This document shows positions 41,618-51,892 of a stretch of 64,000 nt of DNA, in pieces; position 1 is the stretch's first letter; every line of letters starts with the position of its first letter. The translations under genes and the position numbers were made by a program. The notes below the pieces were generated by a model. The model searched no databases. It was not told the origin of the DNA and saw only the letters and a list, made by a program, of their open reading frames with translations. The DNA comes from Tretioscincus oriximinensis (lineage: Eukaryota; Chordata; Lepidosauria; Squamata; Gymnophthalmidae): assembly GCA_022410635.1 (NCBI GenBank), contig JAJVDF010000376.1, forward strand, positions 840,543 to 904,542, written 5' to 3'.

Positions 41618-44025
41618 TGCTTGACGGTCTTGGGTTGGGGGAACGTTACTTGGGACCTTGATCTAAAAATAATTTAAACCTTTTCCTGGTCCTTCAATGG
41701 CTGTTGGTCGAAAAACCGTCCATTTGTAACAGACGGGAAAAGTCCTAAGTGAGAGTTTAATGGAGTTTGTGGTTGGCTGTAGCAAAGAACATCTTGGTTG
41801 GGTGTGTATTTGAAGAGTGCTTCTATTTTTCCTTTGTCTTTCTTTCCCTTTTTTTTTCCAGGTAGGTTGGAAGGTTGGTTGGGAAAGGTGTGGGGGGGAA
41901 GTATCAGGTTTTGTCTGCTTTGAGAGGTAGGGGGTGGAGATACGGGCCTGGAATGGCTGAAAGCACATGAATTCAAATGTTCACCTTACAACTAGTCAAA
42001 CCAGTTGGGGCAGGTGGAGGCAACGTTAGGAGACATTCAATTTCAAGCAGCCAATAGGGGGAGAGTCAGTTTCACCGATCCTGACAAAAGAAGCAGATTT
42101 GGGATCAGTTGTGGTGACTGAATCTCAGGGCTTGAACAGCGGGGTGGGGTGAAAAGTAAGTTGGTGGGAGATCATTACAAAGAAGACTGACTCAACTCAC
42201 CGATGGTCTGTAGAAATTGTTAGTTTTAGGTGTTGATTCTTGTCATCTTTTGATTCTATTTTCTTCTCTTTATCAACAAATTGTAACTAGTCTACTTGCA
42301 ACCTTGTTTAGTGGTGGACGGGGGGGTGGGGGTGTAAACCAGTTTTGTGGCAATAAGTGACTCAACTTGATGGATAGGAAATTAGTTTTATCTCCAGGAG
42401 GAACCTCATTAAGTCTGCAGTGTACAGTATAAAGGGAATGGTCTTTGGTTTTTCTGATTGGTTTTGAAACTGAACTCAAGGCGGGATAAACGTCGCCATA
42501 ATTGCTTTTGCCGTTTAGTTGAGTGATTCCATTTTAGGTAGAATGAGCAAATGTTCGTATTTAGCAGGATGTGTCCAAATGTTTATATCCTTGTTCACCT
42601 CTTTGGAGAGTGAGAATGTTTGGTGAATGTTCTTTGAAGGAAGACTACAACTCCCATGAACCTTAGCTTTTTTATATAAGTTTCAACCATGGTTTTGTCC
42701 TGCTTTTTGATAATCTTGCCTTCTAGTTTCATGATCTGATAATCCTAATTTTAGTTTGAGTTCACCTTTCCAGAGGTGTTTAAAATGGTTTCAGCTCCTC
42801 TTTGCTTCTGGTTGGTTTTCTGTCCAGTCAAAAGCTCTCTTTCCTGTCTAATCTTGATCTTGTATCTGCTTGTTGTGTGTCATTGAGCAGTGTATGAGGA
42901 AGGGTACGTGCGTGGGAGAACGCGCTTCCCATATGAGGGCCTCTAAAACCCTCCATCAGTACTGTTTCCTTGGTGCAAGAGAAGGGAGAATTACCCCAAT
43001 CCATTGCATTGGGGGGGGGGGCTTTGGCTGTTTTCAAATCCTCATGAGTTGGCTACTGTTGGGTGTTTTGTTGTTGACCTAACTGAAAAAAGGAACAATA
43101 TATGCTTCATTCTGGAATGAATTTGCTAAAGATTCCCATCATTTGATGGCCTTTGGATTAGGAAGAAGCAGTTGGCTTTGCAGATTTTAAGGGAGTCCGT
43201 TCTTAGTTTCCGTCTTCTGGAAAGTTTTTTTCCTTAGGGTTGTGCGAACACAAATCCTCACCAGCCCTAGCAAGACAGAATAGAAATATGAACTCCCAGT
43301 GTATTTTTTNAAAAATAAGGTTACCCGATTTCATTTCGTATCCAACATAGGATACACAAATATTTGAAGGCTCCCATTATGCTTCGCTTTGGGGTTTATT
43401 TCTAGAACTGCAAATGCATGGCTTAGTTATTGGAAAGTCAGAACAAGGGCTTGCTAGGGTGTCTTCTTCCTAACCACGCAAGCTTCAGAGATGCAGCGAT
43501 GACCTCTACAGGGCTGAACCTTTGACTTTTTAAGGGTGAACCCTTCAGAATTGGTGGAAGGATCTATGAAACTGCTCTCAGCCAATGAGACATCTCACCC
43601 CCCAACAATAGATCTCCTTCCATGAATATTCCTCACCGTCCTGTCATCTTTATCGGCACATTGTTATTTCCCTCAGCTTAGATACGTAGGCGTTGTGGCA
43701 GGTGAGGTAAGAAGGACATCTTTCCTTCCAAGGTCAACGTTTCCTATGGAAACATTGAAAACATGGCTTACTTAATTATCCCCCTTTTTTAAAATAGAAG
43801 AAAACCCCTTAGAGCGTTTAAATCAGAGAGGTCCTTTTCTTAGCCCAGCCATTAAAAGCCAATTCTGAAAAGTCAGACATTTGTAAGTTCACAAGGCCTT
43901 ATTTCACCAAAGTTTAATATAAGGTAAGTAAGGAACCTGTTCTGTAGTCCAACCTAACCACAACAACTCACTGTTGTGGCAGAAACAGTGTAGTTAGGAC
44001 AATAGTCTTAAGTTTGCACTCCTCT
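41618..44025. other. Largely repeat-free interval
   Basis: About 2.4 kb with no recognised element except a possible hAT fragment (GACTACAACTCCCATGAACC near 42646) and a poly-G run near 43010. No credible coding frame. Confidence 0.4.
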
Positions 44026-44231
44026 TAGGCTGACAAGATGACCCTTTTGGGAGGGGTGAAAACCCATTTTTGGGGTGCCTCACGGTTTTTCCTGAGGAAA
44101 AAAAAATTAAAAAACAAAACATTTTTCGAAAAAAAACCTTTTTTTGAAAAGATTTTCCTCAGAAAAAACTGGGAGGCCCCCCAAAACCGGGTTTTCAACC
44201 CCTCCCCAAAAGGGGTCATCTGGTCAGCCTA
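44026..44231. mobile_element. Foldback MITE (GGCTGACCAGATG family)
   Basis: Left end TAGGCTGACAAGATGACCC, right end GGGGTCATCTGGTCAGCCTA. The two ~90-bp halves are inverted copies around an A/T-rich centre. No target duplication is evident. Confidence 0.85.
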
Positions 44232-44808
44232 CGTGAAATCCATAACACCAAAACGGAGGATCAATTATTAGTTTGAAATAATGGAATGAGAACTCGCTGA
44301 TCATTTTGGCCTGGTTAATCTTGCCAGACCTTTCCAAGAAAACGGTTCTAAATCTATGTATGTGCGTCTGGGGATTTCGAGGTTGGTTTTATTTTATTTT
44401 TTTCCAAATCAATACAGTGTTGCTAACAAAATTGCATGCCAGTCTTGGGGAAATGTGAATGCGGAAGCTTAAACCCAATCCTATTTTCTGGGGAGCAAAT
44501 GTAATCAATTTCACTTTGACATTGCGCGTATTTTTCACTTGGTATTTCAATAAAATCAAAATGCAACCCTCAAAATCCATCGAGTTTACGTATGAGGAAG
44601 TTGTTAGTTAAATGCAGCGTCAGCCTTACAGATTCAAAATCTCTACCAAGGAGATGAACAAAAATAAAAGGAGGGAGTTTGAACTTTAGTTACAGATTAA
44701 GTCTATTTTTTCAGATGCAAAGCTTTGTAAGGTTCTACAAGACCCTCTTGCTAGATAGTTCTTAAGGATGTTTTCTCAGAAGTAAACTAATATTTGAAAG
44801 GATGTGAA
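44232..44808. other. No recognised feature
   Basis: AT-rich. A short GAAGAAG-unit fragment may lie at 44727-44765 (AAGGTTCTACAAGACCCTCT). Confidence 0.35.
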
Positions 44809-44836
44809 AATATTAAAGCATTTATGCTTTAATATT
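44809..44836. repeat. Perfect 13-bp-arm palindrome
   Basis: AATATTAAAGCAT and its inverse ATGCTTTAATATT are separated by TT. Confidence 0.95.
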
Positions 44837-44923
44837 AAAACATAATCGTTTTAATAATTTGTATATTTTAACCTTGTGTTGTGCATAGATATGCTAATGA
44901 AGGAATTAATATCCATAGATTTC

Positions 44924-44925
<2 letters not shown>

Positions 44926-44990
<65 letters not shown>
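44926..44990 (+). repeat. (AAT)n array
   Basis: About 21 pure AAT units, directly beside an element copied in inverted form at 56.4 kb. Confidence 0.97.
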
Positions 44991-44993
<3 letters not shown>

Positions 44994-45115
44994 AATAGGT
45001 ACAATAGAATTAGTTCTGTACAAAGTATTTTCAGCTCTGATCACAATTTTTAAACAATCTTCCATCATCTAGTCCTGAAGAATGAACTTAATCCAATTTT
45101 TCTTCCAGACTGAGG
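44991..45115 (-). repeat. Unnamed dispersed repeat D, copy 1
   Basis: The reverse complement of this segment (for example CTGAAAATACTTTGTACAGA, ATTAGTTCTGTACAAAG) matches 56425-56565. Both copies abut an ATT/AAT array at the same end. Confidence 0.85.
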
Positions 45116-45569
45116 ATGAACTGGTTTAACATAATGCTAATAAATAACGACAACCTTGGAATTCTGATTAGAATTCGGGCAAGTTCAGTTCTGTAGGATT
45201 CGTTTCCAAATAAACACAGGCTTTTGGGACGTTATCCTAATCTTACCTTCCCGAGAATAAACTTAATTTCACAGTTTGTAATTTGCTTCTGGGTAGATAA
45301 GATTAAGGTTTGTACCTTGAAGGATCTTGAAAGTCAAAATTAAATTAACAAATCAGCTGGTTTCAACAGTGACACACAATATTGCAAAATTGTACTTTTG
45401 GAATTCAGTTATAGCCTTTCTGCGGCCCTATAAACTTCACAGATGGGGTCCAGAATTGCTAGTATTGTCTACATCGTATATATTTCAAGATTTTTCTCTT
45501 AGCCAGACCACTTGCATATTGCATGTATGAACAGATCCTGGTAAATGCAGTGGATCTGGTTTTAATATA

Positions 45570-45735
45570 CAGGTGAAACCCTGTTATAATGAATGCCAAG
45601 GAGTCGGGTGAATTTATTTGTTATAATGAAAAAACGAAACCCATTGTAATCAACATTACTCTTACGGGCATTCCACCATGACTTTCAAATTTGTTTGTTA
45701 CATAGGGAATTTTGTTATATTGGGGTTCTTTCCCC
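45570..45735. mobile_element. Possible Tigger/pogo-like MITE fragment
   Basis: Starts TA|CAGGTGAAACCCTGTTATAA, consistent with a TA target and the CAG start of Tigger elements. TTGTTATAATGAA recurs inside, and GTTATATTGGGGTTC near 45715 may be the degenerate right end. Confidence 0.4.
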
Positions 45736-45817
45736 AGGATTAATTTCACCAGATTTTCCAACCTTCTTTATTCAATTTCAGTCCTAAGACAAATAGTGTG
45801 CATGTTCACAATTACTA

Positions 45818-46232
45818 GTGCATCACAATATATTAGAATGGCATGGAAAAATTAAACTATATTGCTAAAAATATTTGCTCACCCCTCACACAACTGAATG
45901 AGCAAGTGCTTTTGACAATATAGTGTAGTTTATTTCAGTAATTCAATTCAAATAGTGAAATTCGTGTATTGAATATTAGATTCATTAGACACAGAGTGAT
46001 CTATTTTGAGGTTGATTATTATGGCTTGCAGATAATAAAGACCCAAAATTCAAATATTGTGAGGAAGTTCATTGTTGTAGACGCATGGTGTCCCACTCTA
46101 AAAAAAAAATCACTTAAAATGGATCACTCTGTGTGTAATGAATCTATATAATATTTGTGTTTCACTGTTTGAATTGAATTACCGAAATACATTAACTTTT
46201 CTATGATATTCTATAGTTTACTGAGATGCAAT
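45818..46232. mobile_element. Palindromic MITE carrying a nested MITE
   Basis: The left arm (TTTCAGTAATTCAATTCAAA, AGATTCATTAGACACAGAGT) and right arm (inverse: TTTCGGTAATTCAATTCAAA, AGATTCATTACACACAGAGT) pair over more than 100 bp. The left arm is broken by a separate 69-bp hairpin element. Similar palindromic elements are widespread in vertebrates. Confidence 0.85.
45856..45924. mobile_element. 69-bp hairpin MITE nested in another MITE
   Basis: Ends ACTATATTG and CAATATAGT. The inner arms CTAAAAATATTTGCTCA and TGAGCAAGTGCTTTTGA also pair. It sits in the left arm of the 45818-46232 element, whose right arm shows the uninterrupted sequence. It resembles a Tc1/mariner-type MITE known from fish and other vertebrates. 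Confidence 0.8.
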
Positions 46233-47676
46233 GGTATGTAAACCAAAGACCAAGAATATTTTGAAATATTCAACTTTTGTCATCTGGAAATAGAACAGGC
46301 AATATCCGGAAACCCTTTGGCCAGGATTTCAAACCCTCGTTTTCGAGGCAGAAATTGAAAATATATCTGCCTACTTAAGCCATCAAGAACAGCCTCTAAT
46401 TTCTGATTCAAATCACTTGACTTTCATAACTCTGCTGCCATTTTTGCTTTCATGCTGATTTTACTGAAGAGGCATCAGGTCAAATTAATTAATTAAAAAT
46501 ATTTTGGGAGTTCCAAATAATAAAAAAAAAATACTCATTCCAGTTTAAGGCTGTGCAAGATATAAATCCTAAATGATTTAGATCATGAATCCTTTGGGGT
46601 AATGCTTTCTTTATTTTTTCTGCTCCGAAGGAAGTTTATCTCTGAAATGTTCCTGAATTTAAATAGCTTCTAGAACTAGAGAAGGCATTTAAATGTAAAC
46701 TGACAAAAACGTAAGAATTGATCGAAATAAATATGAGGTTGCCAAGTTATTCCATGCCTTAATCAGAGATGAGATTGTAAATTCAAACAGGTTTAACAAT
46801 TCTATATTCTGAAAAGTGGTAGCAAATTGCTTTTGGTAGCTATATCATTTTAATTATTTTTTTTNAAAAAAAGCTGTTAAATATTCGTTGTGACAGCAAT
46901 TCGGGAAGGTTTTCTTTCCTGTAAGTCCTTACTGATTGTAGAAAGGATTTGCCCCCCACCCCACCACACTCACATTCCTAAAATGTCCCCAAATACTTGC
47001 CATCCATTTAGCTGTTCGGCGCAATCTATTTCAATTAAAAATTCAAATTAGGAAGCCGGTATGCTTGAAATCACATGTTAATTTAAGAGGTTTTACTTGT
47101 GTGCATCGTGGGTTTCTGAATCAATTAATTAGATAATTTTAAACATGCTTAGGGACAAGTGGAACTGAAAATTTTATTTATTTACCCTTTTATTCCACCC
47201 TACACTCAAAATGATGGAACCATAAAAATAGGATACTAGAGTAGCCATATTAATATCGCCTATAGTTTCTGAAAGAGGGAAGTGAAGCTGTTTTTTTATA
47301 TATATAAACATCAGAATAAAGGGGTGCCTTTATTAATCACCCCAATAGGGAGACCATTGTAGAGTTTGGGAGCCATGACTGTGGAGGCCCAATCCTGGGT
47401 TCCCTCTGCTAATGAAAGTGGTGGTCACAGGCAGGTCAATACGGGTTCTTTAGAAGCTGCCATTTCCAATCTGCTAACGCAATTGTTAAAATTTGGATCT
47501 ATTCTGAAGGAAGTGCCACTGAATAATCCAGTATGATTCAGAAATCCTTTGGTTGGAATCTATTGGTGCTTATGTGGAAGTAAATTTCCAGTGAACTTCC
47601 CTTTGAGGCAACAGGTCTGTGCAAACTGAATTTATTTCTGCAGTCGCTTTTAAAAAAAAGACATTTTTAATCAGGG
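46233..47676. other. AT-rich, repeat-poor interval
   Basis: About 1.4 kb with no recognised mobile element or coding frame. It contains several TTAATTA motifs (46485-46497, 47123-47130). Confidence 0.45.
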
Positions 47677-47965
47677 AGTCTCATAGCACCTTAAACATAG
47701 GCTGACCATATGCCCCCTTTGGGGGGGGGGGTGGAATCCCGGTTTTGTGGTGCCTCCTGGTTTTTCCTAAGGAAAAAAAATTCTTTTTTTTCAAAAAAAA
47801 AATCTTTTTTTGAAAAAAAAATTTCCTCAGCAAAAACTGTGAGGCGCTCCAAAACCGGGTTTCCACCCCTCCCCCCAAAAGGGGTCATCTGGTCAGCCTA
47901 TTTTAAACATAATAGATTGGAAGCGCAAACTTTAATAGACTAAGCCTACTTCTTTTGTTTTGATT
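47677..47965 (-). repeat. GAAGAAG unit split by a MITE
   Basis: GGGAGTCTCATAGCACCTTA at the left and GACTAAGCCTACTTCTTTTG at the right are the inverse of the unit. The MITE at 47699 lies between. Confidence 0.65.
47699..47900. mobile_element. Foldback MITE (GGCTGACCAGATG family)
   Basis: Left end TAGGCTGACCATATGCCCCC, right end GGGGTCATCTGGTCAGCCTA, with inverted halves and an A/T-rich centre. TTAAACATA occurs on both sides, directly at the left junction and 2-3 bases beyond the right one, which is probably an imperfect target duplication. Confidence 0.88.
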
Positions 47966-47996
47966 CAACGGAGATTGAGGAAGTAGATTTAGGCCC

Positions 47997-48187
47997 CAGT
48001 CACACCTAAGCTTTAATTCAGTTTCAGTTCACTTTCAGGGTGAAAGAGCAAACCAGCGAAGTGATGTTTTCTTTCAGCATTTTCTAAGCATAAGCTAAGA
48101 CCGGGGGGGGGGGGGGGGAGAGATTGTTATTCAACATGTGGCTGTGTTTTTCCATTCTGAAAATTGACTGAAGCTAAGGTGTGACTA
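47997..48187. mobile_element. MITE with GTCACACCT ends, copy 1
   Basis: Left CAGTCACACCTAAGCTTTAA.., right inverse TAGTCACACCTTAGCTTCAG... It shares TTTTCTTTCAGC and the end motifs with 63107-63428. A 16-base G run lies inside. Confidence 0.75.
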
Positions 48188-48202
48188 GGGTGTTTAGTTA
48201 CA

Positions 48203-48275
48203 GCTGAAGAAGTGAATTTAGTCTATAGAAGCCCCTGCATCTTGGTCTCTAAGGCATTACAAAATTCGCTAGATT
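48203..48275 (+). repeat. GAAGAAG unit copy, diverged
   Basis: TGAAGAAGTGAATTTAGTCT, AGAAGCCCCTGCATCTTGGT, CTCTAAGGCATTACAAAATT. It follows the GTCACACCT MITE, as at 63.4-63.5 kb. Confidence 0.6.
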
Positions 48276-48479
48276 TGGAAAACCATTAGAAAATTCAGAT
48301 TGAGCACTAACATGGCTTCTTGTCTGAATATTCAGTTGGGTTTTGTTTCCACTCCCACACACTTCTAATAATGAAGGAGGCCTGAAGAAATTCGTACGGC
48401 TGCAAATATACGTACAACCTAAAAGGTACAGAAACTTCCCAATCTGCTCCTGCATGGAAAAGCTAACCAACAGGCCAGG

Positions 48480-48830
48480 CTGTCCTTTGTAGAGCAGGAA
48501 TGGCTTATCTGATGCGGACTGGAGATAAGACGCCTGAGTTTTGCTTGTTCATTGTTCCTTGTAGAGGCCCTAGCTATTGATTAAGGTTCAGCGGCCAGCC
48601 AGGCAGGTTAACTAACAACCCTAGACGCTTTCTTTCCCCTCCTCCCCTTTCCCCCCACTCTCCTCTGCTCACATTCCTCGGTAGACAGCGAGCAACCAGG
48701 GTACAAACTGGAGTCACCGCATTCCCATTTGGAAGATAATTGATACCTGGTTGATTTAAAAGCTGCTCAGAATGTAACCCTTAAGAAAGGAAAGTGCCCC
48801 CACTGAGAAGGAAACAGATAAAAGGGACGC
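48480..48830. promoter_or_regulatory. Possible cis-regulatory cluster (speculative)
   Basis: Repeat-free stretch with three WGATAR-type sites (CTTATCTGA at 48506, AGATAAGA at 48524, CAGATAAA at 48819), an HNF1-like GGTTAACTAACAACC (48606) and TTGATTTAAA (48752). Motif clustering alone is weak evidence. Confidence 0.15.
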
Positions 48831-49315
48831 CATTGCAGAAAACTCGAAGAGGGTTGAAATTTGCATCAGGTTTCCTTCTGCCCACTCCACCCCCCACCCA
48901 ACCCCCCCACCCCACCTATCCGTATTCCTTTTTTCTTTCATTCGTTTTCTACTCCCCACTTTCTCCTACACCCACCTTCCGTTGGGGCCCAGGAAACTGG
49001 TAATAAAGGTGATGATTAACCAAACGGAGCCCTGTAACCTGGGTGACGGATAGGATGGTTTTGTATTTCATAGGTACCGAAACGGTATGCTGGTGGGAGA
49101 CTCAAGAAATTAGCTTCTTCTCTTCTCATTATTCCAAAATGGCCTTCTTATTGAGTGTGACCTTACTTGCTTCATGATGGACCTTCAGCTTTCTCCTTGA
49201 CCATTTTTGCCCGCTATTGTCCTCAGTCCTCAGCAGATGGATCAGCCATTGAGAAACGACATCTCTGGCAGGTGGTGGTGTGGAATCCAACCTACCTCTT
49301 TATTGATCTGAAGAA
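48831..49315. other. No recognised feature; C-rich stretch
   Basis: CACCCCCCAC-type runs at 48885-48920 could form a G-quadruplex on the reverse strand. Otherwise nothing recognised. Confidence 0.4.
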
Positions 49316-49434
49316 GTTAGACTTGGTCTACAGAAAACTCACGCTACCAATCTTTTTCTTGTTGGTTTCTAAGGTGCTGGAAACACCCCTTGCTAGACGT
49401 TCTGAACTAGACTACCATGGCTACTTCTTTGAAT
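49316..49434 (+). repeat. GAAGAAG unit copy
   Basis: ATCTGAAGAAGTTAGACTTG, TCTACAGAAAACTCACGCTA, TTTCTAAGGTGCTGGAAACA, CTTGCTAGACGTTCTG, GGCTACTTCTTTGAA; almost full length. Confidence 0.75.
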
Positions 49435-49799
49435 TGTACTTTTCTAGATGTTTGCTTCATGCATCCTTCCATATTTTTTTATGGAAACTACACTTGCAGG
49501 GTCATATTTTGGCATGTGCAACATGAGCAACTGCACAGAGTTGCAAAATTTGGGGGAGGGGTAATTTTTTAAATTGCTTTTATCATTATAAAACCTGAAC
49601 TAGATTAGCCTTCTGGCATTAAATTCGTATGGATGGTACCACTTCACCTTGAGCTGGCAGCACTTATATTGAATCGCCCACAATACCTTGGGTTGTACCT
49701 ATGCTGTGGTGGAAGGGGGTTGACTGCAAGCATCCATTGGAGATTCANAATGGTTTGGAATTGGATGCGGAAGTTTAGCTGGGGGAAGAGCTGAGGAAA
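49435..49799. other. No recognised feature
   Basis: Apparently unique. Confidence 0.4.
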
Positions 49800-50397
49800 T
49801 TATATACAGGCCGGACACCTTGACTCGGACCTCTTTTCGGTTCTTGCATTCACCTTCTCATTCAGAAATAGCTGTGAGCTTTCTAACGGCTTATGACCGT
49901 ACTGGTGCTTTAAGGAAACCGGCCTCAAGACGCGCTATGTCTGTAGCACGTTTTAACATCCTCCCCTCGGGACAGCTTAGAGGGAGATTTNTAGGAATAC
50001 CNAAGCATTTGCGTACTTGCACTTGCGATCATANGGTGCAAGACTCCCTATTTCACATCTTGTTTCAGTGTCCATTACGTTCAAAAATCAGAGAAAAATA
50101 TCAACAACCTATTTTTTTGCCTAGTATGTCCATACCGGACTTCCAGAAAATTGGGTTTCTTCTGAATAACCAGGACGAATCCTTTACGGAACAGGTGGCC
50201 TTTTTCTTGATTGATCTAATTGACTCCTTGACTACCTGAGTCCATTTGGAATGGTCTANAATCTTATTTCGCCGTATTGCCCAGCTGTAACTTCTTTTTG
50301 TTGTTTACTCGTGAAGGTTTGTATTTGGTTTGTTTCTTGCGCTGGATGTCTTTCTTCTTTTTATGCCAATAAAGGCTATGTATGTATGTATGTATCG
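49800..50397 (+). mobile_element. Non-LTR retrotransposon 3' end with (TATG)n tail
   Basis: A distal ORF2-like frame is followed by a 3' untranslated region with GCCAATAAAGGCTATG and a short TATG array. It is distinct from CR1 and L1 here. I cannot assign the clade. Confidence 0.65.
49820..50239 (+). pseudogene. Non-LTR ORF2 C-terminal fragment
   Basis: A 139-codon frame with ARFNILPSGQLRGRF, then CTCDHXVQDSLFHILFQC, a C-x-C-x9-H-x4-C zinc-knuckle-like pattern found downstream of the reverse transcriptase in several non-LTR clades. A hydrophilic end and TGA follow. RT and endonuclease domains are absent upstream. Three ambiguous bases are present. The apparent ATG is internal. Because the frame has no stop, the copy may be fairly young, but it is a truncated fragment and not a functional gene. 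Confidence 0.7.
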
Positions 50398-51019
50398 TTC
50401 ATCTCCTTGATGGGCCTCAGTTGGGTTTTATGCTGAGAGTTATTGGAAAGGTTGGTTTAATATTATTTTTTTGTTCTTGGCAAGCCTGGGTCATAGTTTT
50501 TGGTTCCTAGGCATACGGGAAAGACTGGGAAGTGAAAGTTAAGTGTAAGGGCAAACCATTTTGATTCAGCTGGGAAAGAAAAGATCTCTGTGAAATGTCT
50601 TGGAACGAACTCAAATGTGTGTAATAAGGTAACCAAAGACAGTGCTAAAGGAACAACTCCTGGGTGTGAGATAATAATAAGTAAANTGAAAGTGATGCTT
50701 TTCTTTCATTTTCTTGTTCTTCCTCTAGGCTAGATTGTTTAGTGGGCTCCATAACTCACGATTGTCGCCACTGGGGACATTTTCATTCATGTAGTGCTGG
50801 GGGAGGAAAATGTGTTTTGTTCAGCAACAACCAAATACCTGAACGTCCTTTAGAAGAGGAAGCCTTTTTTAAAGAGTAGAATCATAAGTAATAAAAGGCA
50901 TACAGGAGAGTTCAACATTTTGACAGCACTTTGAACTTTGGCAGCCTCCAGAGACCAATGACAGGGCTTGGAACTTTAGCAGCCTCCAAAGTCCAGAGTC
51001 CTGGGTTAGAAACTGGCTA
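50398..51019. other. No recognised feature
   Basis: CCAATGACAGGGCTTGGAAC (50957) resembles CCAGTGACAGGGCTCGGAAC at 56762, so a small unnamed repeat may be present. Confidence 0.35.
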
Positions 51020-51117
51020 AAACACAGAAAATAGACAGAAAAAANGGACATTTCTCTGAGTGGAAAGATATGAGAAGTGGAGTACCGCAGGGTTCAATAC
51101 TGGGACCAGTACTGGGA
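51020..51117 (+). mobile_element. CR1-like reverse transcriptase fragment
   Basis: One frame reads FSEWKDMRSGVPQGSILGPVLG, the conserved RT motif of CR1, then stops abruptly at a GGAA-type array. Confidence 0.75.
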
Positions 51118-51310
51118 GGCAAAGAAAGGAAGGAAAAGAAGAAGAAATAGATGGAAGATGGAAGGGAAGGAAGGGAAGGAAGAAAAAAGGAAGAAGGAAG
51201 GAAAGAAATAATGAATGAAATAATGAATGAAACAAAGAAGCAGCAAGTGAAAGGGGGATGGGAGGGGATAAGGGAGAGGGGGAGGAGTCATGGATGGGAG
51301 GAAAGGGGAG
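51117..51310 (+). repeat. Purine-rich GGAA/AATG array
   Basis: GGAAGGAAAAG units with an AATGAATGAAAT block and a GGGGGA-rich right end. Confidence 0.92.
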
Positions 51311-51320
51311 GAAGGTCTAA

Positions 51321-51363
51321 AGCCTGTTGCATTTACTTCAATGCAACGGGCTAATTCCACTAG
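51321..51363 (+). mobile_element. Possible Helitron 3' terminus
   Basis: A hairpin AGCCTGTTGCATT-(TACTTC)-AATGCAACGGGCT (13-bp arms, one mismatch) is followed 7 bases later by CTAG and then T. This is the hairpin-CTRR|T layout of Helitron ends. No 5' TC end or Rep/helicase was found. Confidence 0.45.
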
Positions 51364-51892
51364 TTAGGGATAAAGCCTGAAAGATGACAGGAGTTTGGAA
51401 CTGGTTAGTTCTTTTATTACTAATGTCTTCTTCATTAAAAGNATCCAGTGTGAGGTTCCATACTCTGATGTTAAGCCTCTAAATCTATGGGCCCTCCACT
51501 CACTGCTAAAACGTATATTAATTATTACTTATTTTAAATGTATATTTTTAAACTGCTTCCTATTAAAATATCATCCCAAAGTAATTTACAAACCGTGAAA
51601 AATAAAATTAACAAATTATAATTATGTATAAAAACATGGCTATAGTCAAGGATGGGGAAAACGATAAAAAAAATACTCTGGAATGNCTAGGCTTAATAAT
51701 GAGTGGGAAAACGATAGGCAAAAATTAGAAAAATATATGCTTCATCAAAGAGGCAAATAAATTCAATTATTTGTGCTAAAAAAGAAAGGGGGTNATTTGC
51801 TTCAAAGCCAATGCTGGTAAGAATAATGCTGCGATATAAATTAGCTTTTGTTTTAGGCCACATATATAATAACAATAGGCAATTAATCGAAT
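51364..51892. other. No recognised feature
   Basis: AT-rich, apparently unique. Confidence 0.4.

Noticed and set aside
41674..41976. Two overlapping ~100-residue minus-strand frames
   Set aside because: They overlap in two frames of one strand, have low-complexity Lys/Pro composition and show no known motif.
51094..51360. Phe/Pro/Ser-rich minus-strand frame
   Set aside because: It is the reverse of the GGAA-type purine array.
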